Of a DNA stretch of 64,000 nucleotides, positions 38,671-50,993 are shown piece by piece. The notes beneath the pieces were generated by a model. That model searched no databases. It had not been told where the DNA came from and saw only the letters and a list, made by a program, of their open reading frames with translations. The position numbers were made by a program, and so were the translations under genes. How positions within the stretch are numbered: the first letter of the stretch is position 1; every line of letters begins with the position of its first letter. The stretch is from Metopolophium dirhodum. Its lineage: Eukaryota; Arthropoda; Insecta; Hemiptera; Aphididae. The stretch covers positions 16,740,001 through 16,804,000 of the forward strand of contig NC_083562.1 in assembly GCF_019925205.1 (NCBI RefSeq), given 5' to 3'.

Positions 38671-38880
38671 AATTTCAAGGAATAAATTGGAGTGTATCAA
38701 TACGTATCAATCGGTTCAATGTCGAGCGTTCAAGAAGTTACACGACGTGCAATGTGCGGTATACCATCGAGGCATCGAAACGTACTGACACGCATCAGAC
38801 TTATGAGTCGGTATGTTCAAGATTTTCAAGGAAGAAATTGGAGTTCAAGAACGTTCAAGAAGTTACACGTGCAAAATATA
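38671..38880 (+). repeat. Duplicated segment of about 60-80 bp
   Basis: 'tttcaaggaataaattggag' (38673-38692) is repeated as 'tttcaaggaagaaattggag' (38824-38843). 'cgttcaagaagttacac' at about 38727 is repeated at about 38852 with the same order. The second copy is shorter because of an internal deletion. An open frame of 132 codons (38692-39090) runs through the duplication but shows no domain. Recurrent gatacg and tacgtatc words suggest a transposon relic rather than a gene. Confidence 0.65.
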
Positions 38881-39840
38881 CAAGCGATACGTACCGGACC
38901 CGTATCGGACTCAGACTTCAATACAAGTCGTAACGTAACTATTCCGCATCGATACGACGATATGTTTCAAATTTTTCTTCTTGAAAATCTCTATTACTAC
39001 TACAGCATGATTATTCATTGCGTGCAATTAAAAAATATATATTTTATTGAAATTACCCAATATCATATTAAAACAATACCTACGTATTAACACTTATCCA
39101 TAAATATGTATTCATTTCTAAATATACGTTTTTCATAGAACATAACATTAAAAAAATTAAGAAATTAGGTCTAATTTAGTCGATCGTTGGGCGAAAAGAT
39201 TTTTCCGATCGTATTTTGTTAGTCAGGTCTCATGCGCTGTAATTTGTTTCTTAAACAATCATTAACGTATTCAATCGATTTAATAATAAATTGTACAATA
39301 CAATTTGTGGTTATACTACCGACATTTAGTGCACAATACGAGTATTATCATTATATCGTGTACACCAGAGAGCGTGACCATTATGTCGAAACCACGGTAG
39401 AAGTCTATCTATTAGTCAGTGATCGAAAAACATAGCAACCAAATTTCGTGAATTTAGAATAATTTCCATAGTTGTTTATTTCGACCATGCCTATAATATC
39501 ACACAAATATATGAAAGGACATTTTCTTATGTCATATGTGAATTACAAAGCTAATAATAATATATGGACTCAACAGTAAGTACAAAAATATAACACAAAA
39601 TTAAAAAATATATTTAAGAAACATTTAGTCATAAGTCACAAAGTCCCCCCCATAATTGTAACCAAATTGTCACCCAAAAACTAATTTAATGCACAAATGT
39701 AACAATGGCAAAAGCTAATGGCCCACGTCACCAAAGCTACAAAAAGATGAATAAAAACAAAAATATATATAACATAATATTACATTGAATTTCATAAAAA
39801 TTGTATAAGTATTATAATTCCTGACATTTCCCAACTACAT
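38881..39840. other. Intergenic
   Basis: AT-rich with a 67-codon frame at 39232-39435 of no recognisable type. No repeat ends seen. Confidence 0.4.
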
Positions 39841-39849
39841 TATTGCTAC

Positions 39850-40437
39850 CAGCTAACACGGCAATGCTTTGCTATTGCTATGTTTTTGAGATTGCTTAAC
39901 TCCTTTTGTGAGTAACACGCTGTGGGATGCCTTTTTAAGTATAAATTACATTATATTTTAATTTATAGTCATCCCGACCGGCGTTGTCCGTGAGATTCGC
40001 TTGTTGAGCAGTATATTATCAGGTAGATCGCGGACCCCGAGGGCCGAGAGGTACGTACGTAATTGTATAATCAAAGTGTATCATCGTAAGTGTAAGTATC
40101 AAAAAATGCAAAAAATTGGTACACCGAAACCTTGGTTCGAATTCTGTACTATAATACACGGGCTTATAATTATTATTATTAAACCAATAGCAACTATTTA
40201 TAAACAAAAAAAGTAAATCTCAAAATCTTTTTTATATATAATTTGTCATTGATGCTCCGCTCCTATTGGTCGTAACGCGATGTTCCATAGGCACAAAGAT
40301 TATAACCTTCCTCGATAAATTAACTATCCAACACAAAAATAAATTTTCAATTAGAACCTACTGGTCCTCAGATTAGCGCGTTCAACCAAACAAATAAACT
40401 CTTCAGCTTAATATTAGTATAGTTAGATTATAATATA
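39850..40437 (+). repeat. Widespread insect interspersed repeat, 3' part
   Basis: From about 40250 the words 'gctccgctcctattggtcgt', 'ataaccttcctcgataaatt', 'ctatccaacac', 'cagattagcgcgttcaa' and 'aactcttcagctt', ending 'aatattagtatag', follow a sequence I know as a common dispersed repeat in many insect genomes, usually filed with non-LTR elements. The start near 39850 ('agctaacacggcaatgctttgct') resembles its other conserved part. An (ATT)n stretch at about 40170 splits the two halves. No coding frame. The family name is from memory and should be checked. Confidence 0.55.
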
Positions 40438-40440
40438 ATA

Positions 40441-43094
40441 CACTAATATTATGTAGGTACCTACGACCTACCTAATAAATAATAATATAATATTATTGTT
40501 AGCATTATAATAAAATAAAATATAATTCAGTTTAAAAAGAAGACTGAAGCGAAATCTAGTGTAACTTTGAAACATCATAAACAACATACAATTTAACCAC
40601 CAGATCGCGTATCCGTTTTGAATTTATTCATATTAAGTTTGAACAATATTATAATAAATTGTAATAAATGCCTGTTTTTTTTTTTTTTTTTTTTAAATTA
40701 TTATGGGCAATAGATAGACCAAAGCTGTAATTTTAATACAATGCAATAATAATTATGATTGATTTACAATATTATTATAGGTAATACCGTAGCGTATTAT
40801 ACACTGTGGTACTGAATAATGCAATATAAATTATATAGGCACACCTATTATTATTTACAGTCACATTTTAGGTACCTACAATCTACATACCTAATGTAGG
40901 TACTTCCTATTTATTGGTCTTGTGCACGCTTACTCTAATGGGATTTGATACCAACGGTTTTCCTGAGTTCATATAGGCAGTTTTCTAGGCACGTGTCTTG
41001 TAAATGCGTACGTTGTAAGTTTGTAATCATTAGTGCATCTAAAGGGGAGGATGGTGCGAAAGGGTCTTTAGCAACCCCCCAGTTCTAATTTATCATCCCT
41101 GAGTTCAAATTTAGCTAGTATAGCTAAGACTCATATTAACTAGGTATAAAGTGTATTAAGACTTAAAATATGTATAAAAAGCTTCCAAGTATTGACTATT
41201 GGAGATTTATAACATGTAAGATTATGTAATTCAAGTATTAAGGGGGTGTGGGGGATAAGCACCCACACGGCTCTGTGAAGCATTTACAATTATAGCACCT
41301 CACATTTTAGAGCTCTAGTTGTGCCTGTGGATTTAGATAATATCTTTAGTGTGTTTGACACTACGTCACGTAGACAGTGTAAAAGAAATAGGCATATTAT
41401 AGCACAGTGCTATCACACGTGCACGTACATGACAATACCACGCTACATGAATAATTGTATTGTTTATTTTTATGTCTAAAAGTATCACCCTATTTTCATT
41501 TTTACTAATTCACCAGGTTTTCCGATAAATGGTATGAAAATACAATAGGACGACGTTTGTTAAAAGTTAAAATAGACTTTCTTACATTTTTAAATTTATT
41601 TTCTTAATTCAATATTATTAATATTTAACATTTAAGAATGCATAATATTCAAATTTAAAATTCAAATTTTGAAAGGTAATAATATAAATAATATTAACAA
41701 TTAAAAATCATTTTCAAGTTAACTTTTTGACGAATTCAAATATTTTTTCAGAATTTCTATCCAATTACAGAGATAATCATTACTCATTAGTCAGTCGTAT
41801 AGTTACCAAAATGTGTGTCTATTTTGGTAGAAAATACAGTCGGGATCAAAATTACCGTAAAAATGTTTTAATTTGTATTGTTATGGACGGACTATGGAAT
41901 TGAATTTTTTCAAAATATAAACATTTAATTTATTATAAATATTGAATGAATATAATATTTAAACTTAATTTTATTTTGTTTAATAATTAATTAGAAACAT
42001 GAGTAAAAATAATACATTGTCAATCATACTAAGTTGGCCCGTGCCCATTCGTTATTTCACACAGTATTACGGTATAGCGTTGGACTAAAATAAAATATTT
42101 GTGATGGCCTACTTTTGTAATTTTTTTTTTTTATAACTCAACATTTATATTTGTTTATATTTTATAATTTTTGAGAAAACTGAAGTTATATATATAAATA
42201 TTATTTTTTGAGAGCTCATTTTTTCAAGCATTCTATAATTATGTCTTCGTCCGGTAAATATGTATATTATTCTATTATTGAAAGCTAAAAACATCTGTAA
42301 TTTGTAAAAATGGCCAAGTATAAAATTAATACTACATCCAACAATACTCCTATTTTATATTTTTATATTACCATTTGTAAAGACTATTATCCTTAGTACA
42401 AACATTTTAATAACTTAGAAACTACTCGTTTGAATAATAAAAATAGGTTAAATCAACATTTTTAAAAAAAATGAACCACTAAATAATTTACATTAATAAT
42501 GTGGGCTTCTCATTTAAAAAAAAAAACAAAAATACGTATCGCCATAAAACACTCCTCAAGTAATAAAAAAAATCAAGAATTAGGAATATGGTCTGAAAAC
42601 CTATATTTAAAAATCACAAAAATCCCGAAAATCAGAATTTGAATAAATTCAATATAAAAGGAAAAATGGGGGTGAGCATGCTTGGTGGTGGCGAATCACC
42701 TTATATATACCTAATATAATCTTTTTTAACTTTAAAATACTCATAACTTAGATATTACTCAAAATTAAAATATCATATAAAGCCTAGACTCTGGATAATA
42801 CTCTTACCCTTAAATTGTATAATAGAACAGTTATTTGCTTTAATATTAAAAATAACAGAGTAAAATTTTCATCTTCTGAACAAAATGTTTAAAACATTTA
42901 ACAAAACGCTAAACAAAACGTTAAAAACGAACTTAACACCGCATGTGGTACGGCATCTTCTCAAATTAAAATAATAAATATGTTATTGGTACCTATAGAT
43001 ATGAAATTAAAATTATTGGAATCTACCTTTTAAACTTGCAAATTGTTATTTGCAATATGAATATAATAATTGGATCATTATGTATAAACATTAA
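40441..43094. other. Intergenic with MITE-end fragments
   Basis: A T-run lies at 40675-40694. At about 42668-42712 'gggtgagcatgcttggtg' followed by 'gaatcacc' matches the right end of the MITE family whose fuller copy is at 49521-50110. A patch at 41041-41095 with 'aaaggggagga' and 'cccccagttc' may be another hAT end. No gene supported. Confidence 0.4.
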
Positions 43095-43127
43095 CAGGTA
43101 TTCAGGTATTCAGGTATTCAGGTATTC
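43095..43127 (+). repeat. 8-bp tandem repeat, 4 copies
   Basis: The octamer caggtatt is repeated four times without change. Confidence 0.95.
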
Positions 43128-43421
43128 TAGTGGTTGAATATGAATATAGGTATGTAGTATTGTAGCAACGTAGAGATAATATCATAATATAGTTATTGAG
43201 TAACTTAATGTCGTTATACTATAGATAACAATTATTAGTTGTTTTCAAGCAATACCTATGGATTAGACTGTTGATAAAGCAGTCAAGTGCTGTAAATTTA
43301 CTAAACAGTTAGAATACCCAAATAATATTGTCTATGTATATTTTTTAAATATCTTTATTGATTTGGTGTTAAACAATTTAAAATTCAATATAAAATTAAA
43401 ATAAATCAATCCTTTGATTAG

Positions 43422-43514
43422 TGGTAAAAACCATGAAGGAATACGGTACATTTCCTAGTGACCAATATTCTTCTACAGACGATTTGAGTCATCCATGCAC
43501 TTATACTAATTCAG
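43422..43514 (+). CDS. Candidate alternative first coding exon of the aquaporin gene
   Basis: An ATG at 43433 opens 27 codons and one base, encoding MKEYGTFPSDQYSSTDDLSH and seven further residues (PCTYTNS), then 'tcag|gttcgt'. The donor is in phase 1. If spliced to the acceptor at 58079 it continues in frame into the aquaporin (Val-Val-His-Gly-Met...). A possible acceptor (tttgattag) precedes it at 43421, so a further upstream 5' exon may exist. The codon mix is far less A/T-biased than nearby random frames, and the peptide is hydrophilic and Ser/Thr/Asp-rich, which suits a cytoplasmic N-tail. Unspliced, the frame stops two codons later. The donor is weaker than that of the exon at 50994. 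RNA support is needed to confirm it. Confidence 0.45.
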
Positions 43515-44841
43515 GTTCGTAAAAAAACATTAACTACCTATTTATCAAACTCAGTCTCATATATTTGTCGTACAAAAATCTAACTATTTCTGTCAATTGT
43601 TTTATTTTCATTAAAATGTATAAATGTACATTTTATGTACCCTTTTCAATATAAAAATGTAATTTATTGCATATTATAACAAATAGATTATTTAATCAAT
43701 AATATATTAGGCATGTTAGGTAATATTTACTTTTTTTAATTTTAAACTAAACCATTTGCTTTAGCTTTAATCTACATATAATTTTTAAAGTTCTGTAACT
43801 CAAAACTATCGACTATCGAGCATGATAAACTTGATAAAATAAAATATAATATGTATATAACATTATGTAGTTCTCAGATAACAAATTATAATGTTATTGA
43901 ATATATCGGTACTTTAGTACTTATACATAGTTATAATAACCGAATTATAATATTATTATCGAAGTAGGTTTGACTATGGTAGTTAAATTGTAGGTATTTG
44001 AAATTTATATCAATAAGTATTTTATTGAACATTCGAGTGGATTATTACATAAATATAGGCACCTACTGTGTGTTTGAACAAAAGTTATTAGATATAATGT
44101 AATAAATTTTACAATTTATCAACGTTGAAACATGAAAGGGAAATGTGGACAATTTATGGTCACTATAGCAAAATTATATAGGTTTATCTTTCACCTGTGT
44201 GTAGCTCAATAGGTATATCTACTGAATACCCACGTTACCTATATAGTATAAAGGATAAATTATATGCAGTAAACCGTTTAAGAATTAAAAATAATAATAA
44301 TTATGAAAAGTTCATGACAATAAATTCGCAGTATATGACATATATTCTTCAAAACTGTTTGATGGTTATCTATAGTTTTTCTTATGTTATCGATGGATAA
44401 TTATTTATTTGCTGATATTAAAAATTTTGAAGGTTTTAATTGTATCAATGTTTTTTTTTGCACTTCCTCATAGTGGACGCCTAAAGACCATAGGTCTATA
44501 TATGTTTTAAAAGCGTTTTGTGAATTAACAGTTTGATCTCAAAGTTTTATGTGTACTTTTATTTAAAAACTGTGCTCAACATACGAAGCCGTTAGGATGT
44601 TCATTTGAAGCTTGTTGGTTGCTTAATTTAATATTAATTTTTACAACTTTACTTCAGTTGTAATGGGGTAGTGGTAACACTGGATATACAATTTATTTTT
44701 ACTGTATTTTAAAACTATTTCTTTAATAAACTTTATTGAAAGGTGTGTTAGAATGTGTCTATTTTTAAAAATCATATTAATGGACTTTTCTGGAGATGTT
44801 TTTAAAATGGTTTTATCAATTTTAAATATATTATAATATTA

Positions 44842-44999
44842 TACAGTACTTAGTCACCAATTTGGCACTTATTCTGGACTAATCAAGCAGAAAGACATTT
44901 TTCCGGATTAAGCGGCAGCTTAATTGATTTATGTTTGATTTGGTCCTGAGAATTTTATCAGTAATATGCAGCTGTCTGGATTAAACGATGACTACTGTA
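44842..44999. mobile_element. Small TA-flanked MITE (pogo/Tc1-like ends)
   Basis: The element spans 44844-44997 (154 bp) between TA dinucleotides. The left end cagtacttagtca and the right end read inward, cagtagtcatcg, are inverted relatives. Internal 'ccggattaagcg' and 'tggattaaacga' are also related. No coding capacity. It would lie in the aquaporin intron of the longer isoform. Confidence 0.6.
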
Positions 45000-45140
45000 T
45001 TTATTACAACTCATCGCCTAAGTTCAGTTCACTATAATGACATGGCTAACAAAATAAAAATTAAATTTCCAAGCTAATTTCAAAATAATACGAAAATTAA
45101 GTATAAATCTCGTTAGTAGCAAATATCTTGTATTTATTTA

Positions 45141-45158
45141 TTTGTGTGTGTGTATATA

Positions 45159-45189
<31 letters not shown>

Positions 45190-45190
45190 C
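45141..45190 (+). repeat. Compound microsatellite (GT)n(AT)n(AG)n
   Basis: Runs of tg, then at, then ag follow each other directly over about 50 bp. Confidence 0.9.
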
Positions 45191-48100
45191 TGTAGGATAA
45201 AGCTGGTTATATTCATGATAACTTAAAAAATGTCTATCTAAATATATAGGTATTCAATTTTAGGCATTATACTACATGCTATTACATACACTTAATTGTA
45301 CGTCAATCGACAGAAAAACCACGTCTAGAATTTGACACTATTTTTAGGTTCACCAACAAATTATTTTCGTTATAAATATGATAGATAACGTAAAAAAAAT
45401 ATTACGGAATTACCTATATTACAACTTATTTTACTTCACCCTATATGATATAGATTTTATAATTATTGAACCTTTATTTAAATTTTAATGGAAAATTGGT
45501 TTCAATGATAAACATTTCAATAGATATTTAATTTTCCACATGTTATGAAATCTGATTAATTAATTTTCTAGTTTAGTATATACACTATACAAACAATGAG
45601 TTATATTATAAATGCATTATCGATGCATAGTTGAGTTAATACTTTTACCAATCATAGATTAAATTACTTAAGAGTTCATCAACAAAACAAGTACTTATAG
45701 GAACGTACAATAACATAGTTCATAAGATTAATTAGATTATTAAAAAAACAGAAATTATAATAAATATTCATTGATAGAGTGCGGTATGTATTGGTAGAGG
45801 TTCTTATAAATAAACCTATGATATACATAAAAATACACTTTCTACGTGAATAATTTAAATGTAAATGCTTTCCTGATAGAAACTTGCTAACAAATAAATT
45901 TTACAAATACATTCCTTATAAATACTCAAAACAATATCGTATTGACTACTTAGGAGGCTAACATTTTCTATTTTTTAAACGACAAACCAAATTTTTGATT
46001 TCGAAATTTACTGAAAAAATTATTTCAATTTAAATGTATTACAAAAATGTTGTAAATATTGTTCTTTTTATATTGTAGAGAACATTTTTTTATGTGCCAA
46101 TTGTCAGTGAAAAATTAAGAAGATTTTAAACAAACATTTTTAATTTACTCAAATAATTTGTAGTCATTATATTTTTACGTGGCCATCACAAGTTTCAGTT
46201 TTTTTTATTAAATATAATAAAAGAATTAAATAACATTACAAATTGTTTAAAAAAATATCTTCATTACCTAATCAAATAATCAAAATTACATTTTCTTTTT
46301 GTCGTAAACACACAATTAAATCACCCTGAAATATTTGGTTTAAGACAACCTTTATTGAAAATATCCCACTATAAGCGACATATATTTCTATTAATTTAAC
46401 ACAGTATAGAAGTATTAAAAAACACCGAAACATATCTTTTCATTGAAAATTATAAAATTATAATGTATTATTATAGAACTTCATAAATATAATAAAATAA
46501 TAATATTATAATAATATATACCTACATTGTAGACACTCGAAGAAAAATGCGTATCTAAGTATAACGTAAAACCAATGGATCCGAATTTAAAACTTTTCAA
46601 CTTGATATTTGACTCAGCCTCTGCTAAAACAGTATGCAAATAAACTATTTGATTTACTTATTCTATTCAACGTCTATCTATAATCTAACAAAGTAAGAAA
46701 TAGGTTTTACAGATCACGTTTTGGGTTTTTGATGAATTGCCAAATTTTAATAAAATATTATAGCCCATTGGTATTGAATACAAAATAACTAAACAATGTA
46801 TTAGATGGTAGCAAAAAAAAAAAATGTTTGTGTATACATGCATATTCCATACTAGGTGTCTTTAGGTCCCAATATCAACTAAAAATATATGAAACGTAAC
46901 TCAAGAAACATAACTTAAGTGTATTGTGTGTATTGTGATTGAATTATTTTAATTTTTAAACAATTATAAAAATTGTATGTTATATTGTCTATTATAATAT
47001 GAAACCTTAAAACAGATTCTATACCATAAAGATATTTACGAAAAAAACCAAAACATTCAAATATACATATTTTATTTTTAATTGATATTATTTCAAGCTA
47101 AGTGCTACTGATGGGTGGCTTCTTATTCACGTAACATCATAATGTTCTTTACCCTAATCTCACATATACTTATTGTACTTAATTATATAGATTTTATATT
47201 TCTTGTAAAAATAAAAAAAAAAAATTGATGTTATTATAATTTTAAACTTACTACTTTTGTTTTAATTATTATATTTAAATTAACATAAATGTAATATAAT
47301 CAGTTAAAAATATTGATTTCTAAATGAAACTGTAAAACTAAGATCTATGTATTAAAAACAAAAAAATGCAACTGATATCCAACTGTTGTATCTAAAACTA
47401 CATAGGTAAATTACCTTGTAAAAACATTAAGTATACCTTACTTAGTAATAGTAACAATATAAATAATTATGAAAACAATAAACGAATAATCTGTAGGTAT
47501 AGCGTAATTATTTTAAAGGTTTTATAGTAAAACAATTACAATTTACGTTAACATTACAAACATAAAAAATATTTCTACGTGTCTCTACTCTATATACATG
47601 CCTGCCGGCTGTCACCTTTAATCCAGTTCAAACATAATATTGAGTACCGGAAACTTTTACCGAGCAATAGAAATGATTGTACTAGTGTAGTTGGTATATT
47701 GGATAATACAGTAAATTATTATTGGTCTACCAGTCAAATGCAGTCCATTCCTACAGTAAGTTATTTAGATGAATGCTATGCCATCTGCAATAAATTATTT
47801 ATCTATTTACTTGTCACGACCTTTGTGAAATTATGCAGGAGCTTGTGTGGTTTTGGTGTCGTATAGGCAGTAGGACCAGTAGGTACCTATCAATGAATCA
47901 TGCACTGGAAAAGTAAAATCGAAAACACATTTGTAGATTGGTGGGTGCTTGGTAGTTTATGCGAAATGAATTTGTCTTCAATTGTTTTTGTAAATAATTA
48001 AAATACCTATGCCTACCTAGGTAAATCATAAAAATACATCGTTTTAAAACAATTATATTATTTTATTAGTGCAATTATGTATACAAATGGAACACACAAT

Positions 48101-49518
48101 TGTAATACCTAATATTATAATCGATATTTATTTTATAAAATGTATAAAAAAAAATACATACAATTAATACATTTAATGTGCAGCAGTATATAGCTTAATA
48201 GCTTAGGAAAAATCAACAGTAACATAGCAATACACACAACACATATTAACTCAACATCTCACTAAATAACATGAAAATATCCCTGCCAATAACATATAAT
48301 AATATAATTGATTTATTGATATAATAATTTTAAAATAAGCCAAACCAAGGTTTGACATCTCTAGGTATACGTGGAATATTAGCAAAAAATAAAAAGTTCA
48401 TGAAGCCCTTTCGAAAAAAAATTTAAATGAATACTCTTATTAACATAAAACAAATCCATATTTTCTTTTAGTATAGGTATCCATTTTGTATTTTATTAAA
48501 TTTATCACAATATAAATTGTTTTTAAATATTAATTACTTCATTAGTTTATGAAAGATTTTTATGAACTCTATTTTTCTATGGTCCACGCCCATGCTAAAA
48601 GATAGAGATAACAACGTTGGTGTAATGTCTTATTAAAAATAATATTATATGAAGTTAGAAGTAATAATAGGAAAGTATATAAAACGTTAAAAAAATCAGT
48701 ACATGATATACGTATATAAATGTTCAAGTATCGTATAAAGTTATAAGTATAAAAATTTATATTGTATATTCAATCAAACTAAACAAACTACTTGAAGCTT
48801 GCGTAGTTATCGCTTTTGATTAATATTAATTAGATATTTTTTGTAGGTTTTATTTTTGTGCAATATATTTTGACTATGTATTTGTTGAACAAACTAAAAT
48901 ATTTATGTTAACTCAATTATATTCAATAATTAAAGAGTTTAATAAATAAAGCAAACATTTTTTTATACATTTATGAATTTTAATAATACATTTAAATATT
49001 TAAAATTAAATGCACGATGTTATAGGACTTGGTATTATTTTTATTTTTAGTTTATTCCATTGCGTTTCAAATAATTATGAAAATGAACAATAATAAAAGT
49101 CTTGATAATGACTGACCTATTTGGACATTGTATCATAATCAATAAAATACAATAACGTTTTTTTTTGTGAGTTATAATAAAAAGATACATTTGGATTTTG
49201 ATCTAATTAATTATAATTACTATCAAATGTCATCAACGAGACATATTCATCACAATGTTATTTATTTATTTTTCTCAAATAACGTTGCACACAATTTATA
49301 TATAATTAAAATATTAAATATGACGCATATGAAAATAAATTGTTGTGACAGTTGAATACTTTATAGTATTATAGTTCATAAATTTATTTATTGATAATAT
49401 TAAAATATTTTGAAAGTCCTCACTTAATTAATGTATAAGTTAAACTAATAAAACATAAATCCTAATTGTGAATAAAAATTAAATAAGTAAATCAGTATCT
49501 TAGTATAATAGTTTCTTA
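45191..49518. other. Non-coding stretch, one possible orphan exon
   Basis: At 47629-47754 an open segment of about 42 codons lies between an acceptor-like 'aatccag' and a strong donor 'gtaagt' (47755). It encodes a hydrophilic stretch with no recognised domain. Its donor phase (0) does not fit the aquaporin exon at 58079, so it would have to belong to another transcript. The rest is AT-rich without repeats of note. If the 43.4-kb exon is real, this stretch is intronic. Confidence 0.3.
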
Positions 49519-50112
49519 TACAGGGTGACTCACATGCTCACCTTCATTTTTTCTTTAACAATTAATTTATTAAAATACTGGTTTTTAGAATTTTTAAGCA
49601 CACCAATGTGTATACTATTTAAGTGTAGCTATTTAAGGACCATATCTAGAGAAACTTTTATTTAAGGTTTTTTATATGAATTAGTTGCATAATTCACTAA
49701 CATAATGAAATTAATCTGTAATATCTACAATATTAATCCATTAACATTTTAAAATTAATAAAACTTATCAGAGTATTATAATTAATAAATACCTATTACA
49801 TTTTTGGAAATGCATTTTTAAGGGCTTGATATTAAATACTTATATTTTAGTTTATACCTATATATTAATAACACGGGAACTACTCGCTCACATTTGTATT
49901 AATATATGATACCAACATTTACAGAAAACAATATTGATTTTCATTTGAAAAACGAAGTTTGAATCTACATTCATTATTAAATGGTATAAATAAAAATCTA
50001 AGTTTTTAAAAATATAGACCGTCTTCCCGCTTCCGTATATACTTAAATATTCCAGAAATACATTCATTATTAAAGGAAAAAATAGTGGTTGCATCCTTGG
50101 TGAATCACTGTA
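49519..50112. mobile_element. TA-flanked MITE, about 590 bp
   Basis: The element spans 49521-50110 between TA dinucleotides. The left end CAGGGTGACTCACATGCTCACC and the right end read inward, CAGTGATTCACCAAGGATGC, are imperfect inverted repeats. A right-end relic of the same family is at 42668-42712. Minus frame 49888-50094 is incidental. Confidence 0.7.
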
Positions 50113-50879
50113 TATTAAAATATAGTTATTTATTTTGAAAAATACGCCTTATTTTTATTTCTCCTTTTTATGTGTATTACATTAAAAATTATTCATTTTT
50201 TTATATAATAATGTTTTTATACTTTTTGATTATTATAAGCCTTAATTATATTTATATATTGTAAATATTGTACTTTTTTAATTTATTATCATATCAATTA
50301 TACTATCAATAACTATATTTCTACAGTTGCAATCATAAACAAATGTATTGTTGTATTACATTTAAGAAGCTACTAATATCTACTATATTTGGTTACAACG
50401 ATTTGTTAAATTTATAAGGGAACCGTCGTTAGTACAAATACATAAACACTGATATTATTGCTATAGCTGCTCATGCTACTCTATTATAATATTATAATAT
50501 ACACATCGATAATTACACACTGTGTGATAAACTGTACGCACTACAATAACAATCAAAAGAGATGAGTAAGCATGCATAATTTCAGATAAGGTAAAATTAA
50601 TAATTATCTGCCGAAATGTATCATGACATAATAATATAATATTATTCCAATAATGATTGACCTCATACACAATTTGATAACAATTATTCTTAGTACCTAG
50701 TATTAATCATATTATGGTATGGCCCAACTAAAATCCAAACTTCATAGGGGATAGGGATTTCCTTAATCAAATATGGTAATGAATTAAGTATCGTGGAGGG
50801 GATACATCATAGGGTTATCCCGCCTATTTTTAAGTAATATAGTGATGTGACACCTGTTGCTGGCGCTGCTGAAGCATAA

Positions 50880-50993
50880 ACATATTTTATAGTAATTCAG
50901 TGCGCGCGTTTTAGTCCAGCAATAGTGAAACACACGCCGTGCCGTAGTTAAATTTCAACGTATCATTAACTTACAGACAAAACAATCCCAATC
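50880..50993 (+). promoter_or_regulatory. Likely promoter and 5' UTR of the short aquaporin isoform
   Basis: Upstream of the ATG at 50994 lies a patch with more G and C than its surroundings. It has a TATA-like tattttata (50883-50891) and two initiator-like words, tcagt (50898) and ttagtc (50911). The second lies about 28 bp after the TATA-like word, which is a workable spacing. The leader would be about 80 nt. This is pattern-based only. Confidence 0.35.

Noticed and set aside
40122..40145. B-box-like 'ggttcgaattc' as a tRNA or SINE promoter
   Set aside because: No A-box at the right distance; it lies inside another dispersed repeat.
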